From Ruminococcaceae bacterium Marseille-P2935 (GTDB lineage Bacteria; Bacillota; Clostridia; Oscillospirales; Ruminococcaceae): DNA of 64,000 nt. The notes beneath the pieces are model-generated. The model searched no databases. It was not told the origin of the DNA and was given only the letters and a program-made list of their open reading frames with translations. The stretch covers positions 744,650 to 808,649 of the forward strand of contig LT629951.1 of the NCBI GenBank assembly GCA_900104565.1. Reading direction: 5' to 3'. Shown here piece after piece: positions 51,851 to 60,650 of this stretch. The position numbers and the translations under genes were made by a program. How positions within the stretch are numbered: the first letter of the stretch is position 1; each line of letters begins with the position of its first letter.

Positions 51851-51959
51851 TGCCGTTTTTTGAGGTTTGTGTAAGAATAGCTGAAAGACGGCTAACTTTT
51901 GCCGTAAAAATGTCATAAAGAGGAGTATGTGTTATAAATGAAAAAAAAATAAATATGAA

Positions 51960-52811
51960 ATGCTTTTGGCGGCGGTAATTGCTGCACGGGCAACGTCTTT
52001 TTTATTTAATACATTAGCATTAAAGAGCATGGAAACGTTTAATTTGATTGCCGTACGCTGTTTGTTGGCTTTTGCAATCCTCGCTGTTTTATTTTATAAA
52101 AAATTAAAGAAAATCAAGCTTCAAACCATTTGTTTTGGTGTAATTGTTGGCGTTTTGTATTTTTTTGTCATGACAACTGAGCTGATCGCGCTGAAAGAAG
52201 CTTCGTCCTCCACCGTGTCCCTTTTGGAAAATTGTGCGATCATCTTTGTTCCCCTCATAGAGGCGTTGCTGATCCGGCGGTTACCGGATGGAATAACGAT
52301 CGTTAGCACATTTGCAGCTTTTCTTGGAGTTATTTGTCTTACTTTACAGCATGGAGGCTTATCTGGCGGTATGTTTTGGGGGTTGCTGTCGGCGGTAATA
52401 TATGCAGCGGCGATTATAGTGACCGCCAAGTTTTCTCAAGGGTCAGAAGATTCTTTGGGTATTGGAATCGTACAAGTCGGTACTATGGGGGTACTTGCCC
52501 TTATTCCCACATTTTTGTTTGAGTCGCCTAGGCTGCCGGATCAAGGGGGGCAATGGGTTATAATAGGAATTCTTGCCATTGTATGCACCTGCTTTGGCTT
52601 TACCTTGCAGCCCCTTGCTCAAAGCAAAATTACTGCGGAACGCGCTGGCATATTTTGTGCCATAAGCCCGGCGATAGCAACTTTGCTTGGTGCGGTTGTA
52701 CTGCATGAAACCATTGGTGTTTTGAGTATTGTTGGATTAATTCTGATATTGTCCGGTATTGTCCTGCCATATCTCCTAAAAGATAAAGAAAATTTATGGG
52801 GGAGAATATAA
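51960..52811 (+). CDS. EamA/DMT superfamily transporter, start disrupted by an A tract
   Basis: A protein of at least 283 residues with ten predicted membrane segments in two EamA repeats. The frame I can call begins at ATG 51960, which has no ribosome binding site. A better start, ATG 51938, opens a different frame and meets a stop after A9 (51941-51949). With eight A it would read MKKNKYE and join ATG 51960 in frame. So the gene is frameshifted in this sequence, phase-variable, or miscalled by one base. Exports small metabolites; substrate unknown. Confidence 0.85.
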   Translation: MLLAAVIAARATSFLFNTLALKSMETFNLIAVRCLLAFAILAVLFYKKLKKIKLQTICFGVIVGVLYFFVMTTELIALKEASSSTVSLLENCAIIFVPLIEALLIRRLPDGITIVSTFAAFLGVICLTLQHGGLSGGMFWGLLSAVIYAAAIIVTAKFSQGSEDSLGIGIVQVGTMGVLALIPTFLFESPRLPDQGGQWVIIGILAIVCTCFGFTLQPLAQSKITAERAGIFCAISPAIATLLGAVVLHETIGVLSIVGLILILSGIVLPYLLKDKENLWGRI

Positions 52812-53151
52812 ATTTTCGTACCTGCCGGTGTCGGCAGATGGCGGGCGCTTTTATCTTGTTTGATACCCGACTATATCAAAACATAGAAATAATTTAGCAT
52901 ATAAAAATAAGTATTATTTTAGCTATATACTCCCCCTCTTGTCGACCGCACTGACTTTTGTTGCCGTAATGGCCATTTGAACTTACCTTTTGGCAATTTC
53001 AGCTTTATCATAAAGGGCGTATACAGTGTTTAAAGTTCGGTGGGGCATATATACCTTATTTTATATAGAGCAGTTAGACTGTAGATTTACTGTTTTGAAG
53101 GTAATCGATATTCATTGGAGGAAAATTTACAGAATAATAAAATCTCAAGCA
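52812..53151. other. Intergenic region, no gene seen
   Basis: About 340 bases. A small hairpin CTGCCG-GTGT-CGGCAG (around 52822-52837) may end the transporter transcript. Nothing else is supported. Confidence 0.45.
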
Positions 53152-53180
53152 TTGGACTTCTTATAAAAATACAGTATAAT
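53152..53180 (+). promoter_or_regulatory. Promoter of the membrane-anchored coiled-coil gene
   Basis: TTGGAC (53152-53157), 17 bp, TATAAT (53175-53180). Confidence 0.75.
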
Positions 53181-53212
53181 AAAAAACATATAAACACATA
53201 GGGAGAAAACAT

Positions 53213-53764
53213 ATGAAAAGTGCAGTGTTTTATTTGGGCTTTTTGGCAGTGGTGCTGGCAATTTTGCTGGGGCTTTCTATCTGGAAAGGGAGCGAACGTG
53301 AAAAGCTGATTGCTCAGCTGACTGACGATAATACACAACTGCAGTATCAGGTATCCCAGCTGGAGGAACAGTTAAACCCTAAGGGAACTGAAGAAAAGAC
53401 CCCTCAATCGCTGCTGAAAAAAGAATTGGACAAGATCACCCGCCTGGAAGAAGGAACAGCGGGGTCAACTCTGAAAGCGGTTACTGTATCTGCTAACCTG
53501 TTGGACTGGTGCACAGAAACCCAGCTGACTGATGAAGAGATTGACAAAACAGTAAAAGATTATTACGACTCCTTGACGGAAGAAGAAAAGCAGCTGTTTG
53601 CGAAGCATACGGCGATATTGAAAAATTATGCTGGTCAAATTATTACCGGGGAACAGGGAATAGAAACCCTTTTGGAATCTGCCGGAAATCCCCAGCAGCA
53701 CGAGAGCTACACCATGGAGCAAGCAGATCGGCTTTGGAATGCAATTTCCAAAGTTTTGATCTGA
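53213..53764 (+). CDS. Hypothetical membrane-anchored coiled-coil protein
   Basis: A 183-residue protein with one N-terminal membrane segment (residues ~4-25), a short coiled coil (~30-60, LIAQLTDDNTQLQYQVSQLE) and a soluble helical domain ending in a Trp-containing helix. I do not recognise the family. ATG 53213 follows AGGGAGAAAAC. It ends at a clear terminator, so it is a single gene transcribed with or before the small Cys-rich gene. Confidence 0.7.
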   Translation: MKSAVFYLGFLAVVLAILLGLSIWKGSEREKLIAQLTDDNTQLQYQVSQLEEQLNPKGTEEKTPQSLLKKELDKITRLEEGTAGSTLKAVTVSANLLDWCTETQLTDEEIDKTVKDYYDSLTEEEKQLFAKHTAILKNYAGQIITGEQGIETLLESAGNPQQHESYTMEQADRLWNAISKVLI

Positions 53765-53774
53765 TTATATAGAC

Positions 53775-53816
53775 AGCCCTGTTCTCAAACCGGTAGAGAA
53801 CGGGGCTTTCTTTATT
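53775..53816 (+). terminator. Terminator
   Basis: Stem AGCCCTGTTCTC (53775-53786) / GAGAACGGGGCT (53796-53807), one mismatch, then TTCTTTATTTTT. Confidence 0.85.
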
Positions 53817-53841
53817 TTTGCAAAAGAGGAGGTATTGTATC

Positions 53842-53997
53842 ATGTATACCGAGGCAAAAAACTGCCCTTGCACCAGAATAACATGTAAGCGGTATCAGGA
53901 CTGTGAAGCATGCATGATGTTCCATCAAAAGGTGAAACGTTACGGCTTACCAATGTGTCAGCGGCCAAATAAAAAAACAAAAAAGGAATCGGTTTAG
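53842..53997 (+). CDS. Small Cys-rich protein (51 residues)
   Basis: ATG 53842 follows AGAGGAGGTATTG. The product has seven Cys in NCPCTRITCKRYQDCEACMMFH and a later MCQRP. The pattern CxC-x4-C-x5-C-x2-C with an aromatic-His pair resembles small clostridial proteins of unknown function that look built to bind zinc or a cluster. It ends inside a hairpin terminator with arms AAAAGGAATC (53981-53990) and GATTCCTTTT (54009-54018). Confidence 0.75.
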   Translation: MYTEAKNCPCTRITCKRYQDCEACMMFHQKVKRYGLPMCQRPNKKTKKESV

Positions 53998-54018
53998 CAC
54001 CGTACCCAGATTCCTTTT
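53981..54018 (+). terminator. Terminator of the small Cys-rich gene
   Basis: Arms AAAAGGAATC (53981-53990) / GATTCCTTTT (54009-54018). The 5' arm overlaps the last codons of the gene. Confidence 0.75.
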
Positions 54019-54154
54019 CAAAGTGAAAATTTATGAGGTTTGCCTACAATTGTGGAGAGATGTTCTACAAGGTACCCATCTATACAAAGAGGTTGCTTTG
54101 TGTTATTATTTTTTTGAACCATTTCAACAGGATGAATGGAAAGAGGGTTTTGGT

Positions 54155-55078
54155 ATGGGCTTTGTAGTAATTACAGGGGGCTTTACGCTGGATGACACGG
54201 TGCTTACCACCAATGAAGTGATGCGGAAAGCACCGGGAGGGAATATTCTTTATGGTGCGCTTGCTGCTCGAATTTGGCATGATCATGTGGGAATGTTTGG
54301 GGTAGTCGGGGACGATTATCCAGAATCTTACCTGGAAGAACTGAGACAAAATGGCTTGGATTTAAGCGGAATTACCCGGGTGGAAGGCCCGTGCCTGAAA
54401 AACTGGGCTTTGCTGGAAGGCGGTAACAGCCGTCAGTTAATTTATAAATTAGATTCCGGCAGCAATGAACAGATGGACCCAAGGTCTGAATTAGCTGAAG
54501 ACAGCTGGGTCGAAAAGGTTTCAGCAGTACATATTAATGCAATTCCAATCCCCTCGCAGCGCAAACTAATTGAAAAATTCAGCGGCAGCGGCCGTTTTAT
54601 TACGATGGATACCATTCATATTAAAAACCGCATTGATCCAACTGCCTTAAAAAATCCCGAAAATCTTCAGGGGGTGGACATGTTTCTGCCAAGCCTGGAA
54701 GAGGTTCGGGATATTTATGGGGACGGCGATTTAAAAAAAATCATGCGGGATGTTTGCCATAAAGCTGGCTGCGGCATGGCGGTTAAAATGGGCAACCAGG
54801 GCAGCCTGGTATATGACAACAAGAAGGATCAATTTATTCAGATCCCGATCTGCCCGGTTGAAGCGAAGGATACTACCGGTGCAGGAGATAGCTTCTGCGG
54901 CGGTTTCTTGGCGGGTTATGATCTGACAGGCGATTTGGTACAGGCCGCCGTTATGGGTACTGTTTCATCCTCTTTTGCGATTCAGGAGTTTGGGGCTATC
55001 CATATGTTAAAGGCACCTCGCGATGAGGCGAAAAAGCGTTTTGACCAGGTATATAAAAATGTTAATACAAACTATTAA
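54155..55078 (+). CDS. PfkB family carbohydrate/nucleoside kinase
   Basis: A 307-residue ribokinase-fold kinase. I start at ATG 54155 (GFVVITGGFTLDDTVL) behind AAAGAGGG; the frame extends to 54023 but that part is not family-like. The N-terminal Gly-Gly segment KAPGGNILYGALAARIW and the C-terminal anion hole with catalytic Asp, DTTGAGDSFCGGFLAGYDL, are clear. It phosphorylates a sugar or nucleoside hydroxyl. The SIS-domain gene follows after 19 bp, so both likely act on one substrate. Confidence 0.9.
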   Translation: MGFVVITGGFTLDDTVLTTNEVMRKAPGGNILYGALAARIWHDHVGMFGVVGDDYPESYLEELRQNGLDLSGITRVEGPCLKNWALLEGGNSRQLIYKLDSGSNEQMDPRSELAEDSWVEKVSAVHINAIPIPSQRKLIEKFSGSGRFITMDTIHIKNRIDPTALKNPENLQGVDMFLPSLEEVRDIYGDGDLKKIMRDVCHKAGCGMAVKMGNQGSLVYDNKKDQFIQIPICPVEAKDTTGAGDSFCGGFLAGYDLTGDLVQAAVMGTVSSSFAIQEFGAIHMLKAPRDEAKKRFDQVYKNVNTNY

Positions 55079-55097
55079 TATAAAGCGAGGAGAAAAA

Positions 55098-56252
55098 ATG
55101 GATAACGTGAAAAAGCAAATTCGTGATATGATGTTAGAAGACATCTATGCACAGGGCGAGATGATTAAAAACAATGTTCCCAGAATGGAGGAGCAGGCAA
55201 GAGCTGCATTGAACACCATGGATGTAAATTCTTTGGACGCAGTGTATATGACAGGCTGTGGTGATTCCTATTATGTGGGCGAAGTAGCCCGTATGGCATT
55301 TTTAGAGTATGCAAAAATGCCGGCTCGTGCCATAGAGGCATACGAGTTTAGCCAATATGAAAGCCGGTATCTGGGGGGGCATGGTCTGGTAATTGCTGTT
55401 TCGGTTTCCGGCCAGGTTGGCACTACCCTGAGCACTTTAGATATTGCGAAAGAAAAAGGCTTTGCTACACTGGGGGTAAATGGTACCCCTGGAAGCAAAA
55501 TCTATAATATTGCTGACGGCGTCATTGACATTGGCGTACGCGTAAGGGAGCCGGGCCCAGTTCCCCAGACCTATCATTATTTGGCAAACATGACCGCCTT
55601 GTTCTTAATTGCACTGAACATCGGCCTGAAAAAAGGAACGATTACTCAGGCGGAGTATGACAAACTGAAAGAAGACATTCTGTATAACCTTTCAGTCATG
55701 GGCGAAAATGCAAGAGCTCTTAAGGATCAGGTTATGAAATTTACCAGCACCGTGCTGCATAAAAACCCATATGTTGTGATCGGCGGCGGGTCCAACTTTG
55801 CTACCTCTATGTTTGCTGTTGCAAAAATGCACGAGGCAGCCTGCATGGGCGGCATCTACCAAGAGACTGAGGAGTGGAATCATGAACAATACTTTATGAC
55901 TAACCCAGATGTAATTTCCCTGGTGATTGCTGCGCCCGGGCAGGGAATGCAGCGTTCGAAGGATGTTCTGCGTTCTATTGGCAAACTGGGCTGTACCTCG
56001 GTAGCAATTGTAGATGCAAAGGATAAAGACACTATTCATGCAAATGAAATCTGGAGTGTAAAAATGGCTGACAACGAAGTGTTCTCACCAATGAGCCTGA
56101 AGCTACCTCTGGAACTGTTTGCATATGCGGTAGCCGAGCTGCTGGATATCCGACCTTTTGACTATGATAATGAGGTGCGGAAAAAGACCTGTGAAGAAAC
56201 CATCTACGACGGTGGTGTAAGCGCAGAAGAAGTTGCAAGACGGCAAAATTAA
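55098..56252 (+). CDS. SIS-domain sugar isomerase/deglycase-like protein (GlmS-C/AgaS/FrlB type)
   Basis: A 384-residue protein with two SIS domains. ATG 55098 follows AGCGAGGAGA. SIS motifs are YMTGCGDSYYVGEVAR and IAVSVSGQVGTTLST in the first half, and VVIGGGSNFATSMFAVAKMHE and EETEEWNHEQYF-like (QETEEWNHEQYF) in the second. This is the fold of the sugar half of GlmS, of AgaS, and of fructosamine-6-phosphate deglycases. With the PfkB kinase upstream, a kinase-then-SIS route as in fructoselysine use is possible but unproven. Confidence 0.85.
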   Translation: MDNVKKQIRDMMLEDIYAQGEMIKNNVPRMEEQARAALNTMDVNSLDAVYMTGCGDSYYVGEVARMAFLEYAKMPARAIEAYEFSQYESRYLGGHGLVIAVSVSGQVGTTLSTLDIAKEKGFATLGVNGTPGSKIYNIADGVIDIGVRVREPGPVPQTYHYLANMTALFLIALNIGLKKGTITQAEYDKLKEDILYNLSVMGENARALKDQVMKFTSTVLHKNPYVVIGGGSNFATSMFAVAKMHEAACMGGIYQETEEWNHEQYFMTNPDVISLVIAAPGQGMQRSKDVLRSIGKLGCTSVAIVDAKDKDTIHANEIWSVKMADNEVFSPMSLKLPLELFAYAVAELLDIRPFDYDNEVRKKTCEETIYDGGVSAEEVARRQN

Positions 56253-56377
56253 TGTATGTATTTTACAAATTTGAAACGCTATGTGCATAAATGTTATGCA
56301 TATTTACGATCAATATAGCAATAATACACAGAAATAAAGTCATTTTTTATAAAAGATCGAAAATTATGTATAAATTG

Positions 56378-56406
56378 TTGCAAAAGGGTTTTAAATGTTG
56401 TAAACT
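56378..56406 (+). promoter_or_regulatory. Promoter of the BMP-ABC transporter genes
   Basis: TTGCAA (56378-56383), 17 bp, TAAACT (56401-56406). Confidence 0.65.
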
Positions 56407-56424
56407 TATAGCAGTCGGAACAAG

Positions 56425-56447
56425 GTCTAACCAGTGACTGGTTTGAC
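56425..56447 (+). promoter_or_regulatory. 23-bp palindromic operator upstream of the BMP gene
   Basis: Arms AACCAGT (56429-56435) and ACTGGTT (56437-56443) with outer GTC/GAC. It lies about 12 bp downstream of the probable transcription start and 33 bp before the start codon, so it is a repressor-type site or a small hairpin. Confidence 0.6.
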
Positions 56448-56479
56448 ATGGGCTGACAAAAAAATCTAGGAGGAACATT

Positions 56480-57634
56480 ATGAAAAGACTTTTAGCCCTT
56501 CTTTTGGCAGTAGTTTTGGCATTTTCCTTTACTGCCTGCTCTGGAGACAATACTTCCAGCACACCCGCAAGCACCGGTGGCGATACTTCCACCCCTGCTT
56601 CCACCCCTGCTTCCACCCCTGCTGCTGAGGGCGGCGAAGTTGTCCTGCTGGTATCCGCTGCTGGTACTTTGGACGACCGTGCATTCAACACCGCTTGCTG
56701 GGCTGGTGTAAAACAATTCTGTGAAGAGACTGGTACTACCTATGCGTACTATCAGCCAACCGAGGATACCGTTGATGCTCAGATGGTTCTCGCTGAGACC
56801 GCTGTAAACAACGGTGCAAAATTCATCATCATCAACTCTGACCAGTTCAAAGTTGCTGCTTATGAAATGCAGGAAAAATATCCTGACGTAACCTTCATTA
56901 TCTACGACACCGTTCCGACAAATACTGACGGTGAAGAGAAGATCGCTTCCAACATGACCGCTATTACCTTTGCTGAAGAGCAGTGCGCTTATATCGCTGG
57001 TTATGCAGCTGTTAAAGACGGCTACACCAAGCTGGGCTACATGGGCGGTATGGCTGTTCCTGCAGTTGTTCGCTTCGGCTATGGCTTCGTAGCTGGTGTT
57101 GACCAGGCTGCTCAGGATCTGAAAGTAGACGGCGTTGAGCTGATTTACAGCTACTTCGGCAACTTCCAGGCTACTCCGGACAACCAGGCTAAGATCGCTT
57201 CCTGGTTCCAGAACGGCACCGAGATCGTCTTCGTAGCCGCTGGCCCTGCTGGTGCTTCTGCATTTGCTGCAGCTGAGCAGAACAACGGCATTATCATTGG
57301 TGTTGACTCCGACCAATCCGGCGAGTCCCCAACAGTTATCTCTTCCGCTATTAAAGACCTGCAGAGAACTACTTACAACTACCTGAAAAAATGGAAAGAC
57401 GGCACCATCGAAGGTGGCAAACAGTTCCATTTGACCGCTAAAGAAGAAGGCGTTGCTTGCGTAATGGGTGAGAATGCAAGATGGAAAACCTTCTCTCAGG
57501 CTGACTATGATGCTCTGTACGCAGACCTGGCTGCTGATAAAGACGGTATGGCTTCTGCTATTCCAAACGATACCACCTATGAAGATGCTAGCCAGATTCC
57601 TGTAAAAGCAATCAAAGTTACCGTTGTTGAGTAA
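56480..57634 (+). CDS. BMP family ABC transporter substrate-binding lipoprotein
   Basis: A 384-residue lipoprotein. Residues 1-20 form the signal peptide with lipobox FTAC, so C20 is lipidated. A Thr/Ser/Pro/Ala linker follows with STPA repeated three times. The BMP (Med/PnrA-like) domain starts near residue 54: LDDRAFNTACWAGVKQF, YMGGMAVPAVVRFGYGFVAG, GVDSDQSG. BMP proteins bind nucleosides or related compounds. Codon use is strongly biased (GCT, GGC, AAA), a sign of high expression. ATG 56480 follows TAGGAGGAAC. Confidence 0.93.
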   Translation: MKRLLALLLAVVLAFSFTACSGDNTSSTPASTGGDTSTPASTPASTPAAEGGEVVLLVSAAGTLDDRAFNTACWAGVKQFCEETGTTYAYYQPTEDTVDAQMVLAETAVNNGAKFIIINSDQFKVAAYEMQEKYPDVTFIIYDTVPTNTDGEEKIASNMTAITFAEEQCAYIAGYAAVKDGYTKLGYMGGMAVPAVVRFGYGFVAGVDQAAQDLKVDGVELIYSYFGNFQATPDNQAKIASWFQNGTEIVFVAAGPAGASAFAAAEQNNGIIIGVDSDQSGESPTVISSAIKDLQRTTYNYLKKWKDGTIEGGKQFHLTAKEEGVACVMGENARWKTFSQADYDALYADLAADKDGMASAIPNDTTYEDASQIPVKAIKVTVVE

Positions 57635-57990
57635 TTTCGACTGTTTTGTGTTTAACTGACTTGTAAAACATGATAAGGCCGACCTAAGCACAGTGGATTA
57701 GGGGCTTTTAGAAGACTCCTTGGAAAAAAGGATTCTGCCCCATTCAGCGTAAAAACTTATACGGCTCTTCAAGCTGGTAGGGATTTACCTTGTCTGGAGT
57801 GGGTTCTAAGAGAAATCAAAAACACCAAAGTCTTTGACAAGCTTCTGATCTCCGGTGCAAAAGTCGGCCTTATATTTGTTAGAAGAGATTGATTTGCACA
57901 TTTGCGATGCTTTAAATACAATATCATTTCCTTCCTTATGGGACGTGATGTTGCGATTACCAGCAAGTACTAGTGCAGGAGGGAATATTA
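57635..57990 (+). other. BMP-ATPase intergenic region with hairpins
   Basis: A 356-bp gap with no gene. Hairpins CCTAA/TTAGG (near 57683-57702) and TCCTT/AAGGA (near 57717-57733) could slow transcription or stabilise the upstream mRNA, giving more binding protein than ATPase and permeases. Confidence 0.4.
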
Positions 57991-59514
57991 TTGGATTACG
58001 TAATTGAAATGCAACATATTACGAAAATTTTCCCGGGCATTATTGCAAATGATGATATCACTTTGCAATTGAAAAAAGGTGAGATCCATGCGCTTTTGGG
58101 CGAAAATGGGGCGGGAAAATCCACATTGATGAGCGTACTATTCGGCCTATATGAGCCTGATGGGGGTAAAATTTTAGTACGCGGACAAGAAACAGTAATT
58201 GCAAACCCCAATGATGCGAACAGATTAGGTATTGGAATGGTTCACCAGCACTTTAAGCTGGTTGATGTTTTTACTACTCTGGAAAATATTGTGCTCGGTG
58301 TTGAGACCACACATCTTGGCGTTCTGAAAATGGACGAGGCCAGAAAGAAAGTAATGAAACTCTCTGAGCAGTATGGCCTGGCAATCGACCCCGACGCTAA
58401 AATATGCGATATTTCAGTTGGCATGCAGCAGCGCGTAGAGATTCTTAAGATGCTTTACCGCGATAATGATATTCTGATTTTTGATGAGCCTACTGCGGTG
58501 CTGACTCCGCAAGAAATTGAAGAACTAATGCAGATTATGAAAGGTTTAGCGGCTGAAGGCAAATCGATTCTGTTTATTTCACATAAACTAAACGAGATTA
58601 AAGAAGTTGCTGACCGTTGTAGTGTTCTTCGCAAAGGAAAATATATTGGTACTGTAGATGTTGCTGATACGACCATTGAAGAAATGTCTGAGATGATGGT
58701 TGGCCGTAAAGTTATGCTACAGGTCGAAAAAGGTGAAATGACCCCTGGAGACGTAGTGCTGGATGTACAGCATTTATCAGTTCAGGTAGGTGAAGGCCAT
58801 AAAAAGAAGGTAAACGATGTATCCTTCCAGGTTCGCAAGGGCGAAATTACCTGTATTGCAGGTATTGATAATAACGGCCAGACCGAGCTGGTACTTGCTT
58901 TGGCGGGTATTATGCCTTCCACTGGAACAATCAAGCTGAATGGTGAGGATATCTCTCATCAGTCTATCCGTTATCGCAACACCCACGGTGTGTCCCATAT
59001 TCCTGAGGACCGCCATAAACACGGCCTGGTATTGGATTTTACCCTGGAACAGAACTTGGTACTGCAATCCTTTTTTGAACCGGAGTACTCCAACCATGGC
59101 TTCTTAAAGTTTGATAAAATTAGAGAGCATGCTGAAAAGCTGATTGAACAGTACGATATCCGCAGTGGTAACGGACCCACCAATATCGCCCGGGCAATGT
59201 CCGGCGGTAATCAGCAAAAGGCAATTCTCGCCCGTGAGATTGACCGTAAGCATGATTTACTGATTGCAGTACAGCCCACTCGTGGTTTGGACGTAGGCGC
59301 TATTGAATTTATTCACAAACAGCTTGTGAAAGAGCGTGATTCGGGCAAAGCCGTTTTGCTGGTTTCCCTGGAACTGGACGAGGTTATGGATGTAAGTGAC
59401 CGTATCCTGGTGCTGTGTGAGGGTGAGATCGTAGCGAACGTTTATCCGAAGGACGTTACAGTACAGGAACTAGGTCTGTATATGTCTGGTTCGAAACGGG
59501 AGGCTAACGTATGA
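57991..59514 (+). CDS. ABC transporter ATPase, two fused NBDs (NupO/YufO type)
   Basis: A 507-residue protein with two nucleotide-binding domains. Start TTG 57991 is chosen because GCAGGAGGG lies upstream; the frame opens at GTG 57973. NBD1 has Walker A LLGENGAGKST, signature SVGMQQR and Walker B ILIFDEPTAVLT. NBD2 has a degenerate P-loop GIDNNGQTEL, signature SGGNQQK and VQPTRGLD, as usual for this family, so only NBD1 should hydrolyse ATP well. Its stop overlaps the permease start (ATGA). Confidence 0.95.
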   Translation: MDYVIEMQHITKIFPGIIANDDITLQLKKGEIHALLGENGAGKSTLMSVLFGLYEPDGGKILVRGQETVIANPNDANRLGIGMVHQHFKLVDVFTTLENIVLGVETTHLGVLKMDEARKKVMKLSEQYGLAIDPDAKICDISVGMQQRVEILKMLYRDNDILIFDEPTAVLTPQEIEELMQIMKGLAAEGKSILFISHKLNEIKEVADRCSVLRKGKYIGTVDVADTTIEEMSEMMVGRKVMLQVEKGEMTPGDVVLDVQHLSVQVGEGHKKKVNDVSFQVRKGEITCIAGIDNNGQTELVLALAGIMPSTGTIKLNGEDISHQSIRYRNTHGVSHIPEDRHKHGLVLDFTLEQNLVLQSFFEPEYSNHGFLKFDKIREHAEKLIEQYDIRSGNGPTNIARAMSGGNQQKAILAREIDRKHDLLIAVQPTRGLDVGAIEFIHKQLVKERDSGKAVLLVSLELDEVMDVSDRILVLCEGEIVANVYPKDVTVQELGLYMSGSKREANV

Positions 59515-60650
59515 AAGGGAAATTAACGAACGTTGTAGGCTCTTCGGGTGTCCAGAGCTTTTTGGCTTCTCTGTTGTCAATCTTCTGTGGATTACTCGTT
59601 GGCCTGATCATCATGTTTATTTTTAATCCAGCTAATGCTTTTGCTGGATTTGTGGATATGATTACAGGTGGTTTTTCCAGTATGACCTACTTAGGCCAAG
59701 TGCTGTATACTGCTACACCGCTGATTTTGCTGGGTTTGTCGGTAGGCTTTTCCTTCCAGACAGGCGTATTTAACATCGGTGTCGGCGGTCAATTTACAGT
59801 AGGCGGTCTGACTGCAGTTTTAGTCGGCGGCTTAATCGACCTTCCTTCATCTATCCATTGGCTTGTTGCCATGCTGGCTGCTGCTTTGGTCGGTATGCTT
59901 TGGGCGGTTATACCAGGTGTAATGAAGGCCTATTTTAAGGTTAACGAAATTATCACCTGCATTATGATGAACTATGTGGGTATGTATTTAACCAATCAGC
60001 TGGTTAAGGATCTGCACTACGATCGTACCCTGGTTGCTTCCAAATACATTAAAAAAAGCGCTTTGATGCCAAAGCTTGGCTTTGATAAGATTTTCGAGGG
60101 TTCTTCTGTAAACTCCGGCCTGTATATAGCGATTATTGTAGCAATAATCATCTATATTATTCTTTACAAGACCAGCTTTGGTTATGGCCTGCGGTCCTGT
60201 GGATTTAACCTGGACGCCAGTAAATATGCTGGTATTAATGAGAAAAAGAACGTTATGTATGTAATGCTGATTGCTGGTTTAATTGCTGGCCTGGCAGGCG
60301 GTATTCTTTATCTGTCTGCTCTGACTAAGAACCTGAAGATTCAGGAGACCTTCCTGAATGAAACAAACTATGCAATTCCTATTGCATTGTTGGGTACATC
60401 GCATCCAATCGGTGTTGTTTTCTCTGGCTTGTTCATTGCCTATATTACAGTTGGCGGTACGCTGATGCAGGGCAAAGGCTTCCCGGTAGAGACTGTAAAT
60501 ATGATCACCGCTGTTATCATTTATTTTGCAGCCTTCTCACTGGTATTTAAACAAGCCCTTGGCAAAATGTCCCTTGCTTTGGCACATAAGGCTGGTATGG
60601 ATAATAATGCCAATGCAGAAGTCAAGTCGTCGAAAGGAGGCGAGAAGTAA
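59511..60650 (+). CDS. ABC transporter permease (NupP/YufP type)
   Basis: A 379-residue BPD-type 2 permease of the ribose/BMP class with about ten membrane segments. The coupling segment GFNLDASKYAGINEKKNVMY before the last repeat is typical. ATG 59511 overlaps the ATPase stop. The C-terminus overlaps the next permease start by one base (TAATG). Confidence 0.93.
   Translation: MKGKLTNVVGSSGVQSFLASLLSIFCGLLVGLIIMFIFNPANAFAGFVDMITGGFSSMTYLGQVLYTATPLILLGLSVGFSFQTGVFNIGVGGQFTVGGLTAVLVGGLIDLPSSIHWLVAMLAAALVGMLWAVIPGVMKAYFKVNEIITCIMMNYVGMYLTNQLVKDLHYDRTLVASKYIKKSALMPKLGFDKIFEGSSVNSGLYIAIIVAIIIYIILYKTSFGYGLRSCGFNLDASKYAGINEKKNVMYVMLIAGLIAGLAGGILYLSALTKNLKIQETFLNETNYAIPIALLGTSHPIGVVFSGLFIAYITVGGTLMQGKGFPVETVNMITAVIIYFAAFSLVFKQALGKMSLALAHKAGMDNNANAEVKSSKGGEK

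Noticed and set aside
56492..57691. 399-codon open frame on the minus strand opposite the BMP gene
   Set aside because: It arises from the strong codon bias of the plus-strand gene, and the product has no recognisable domain or start signal.
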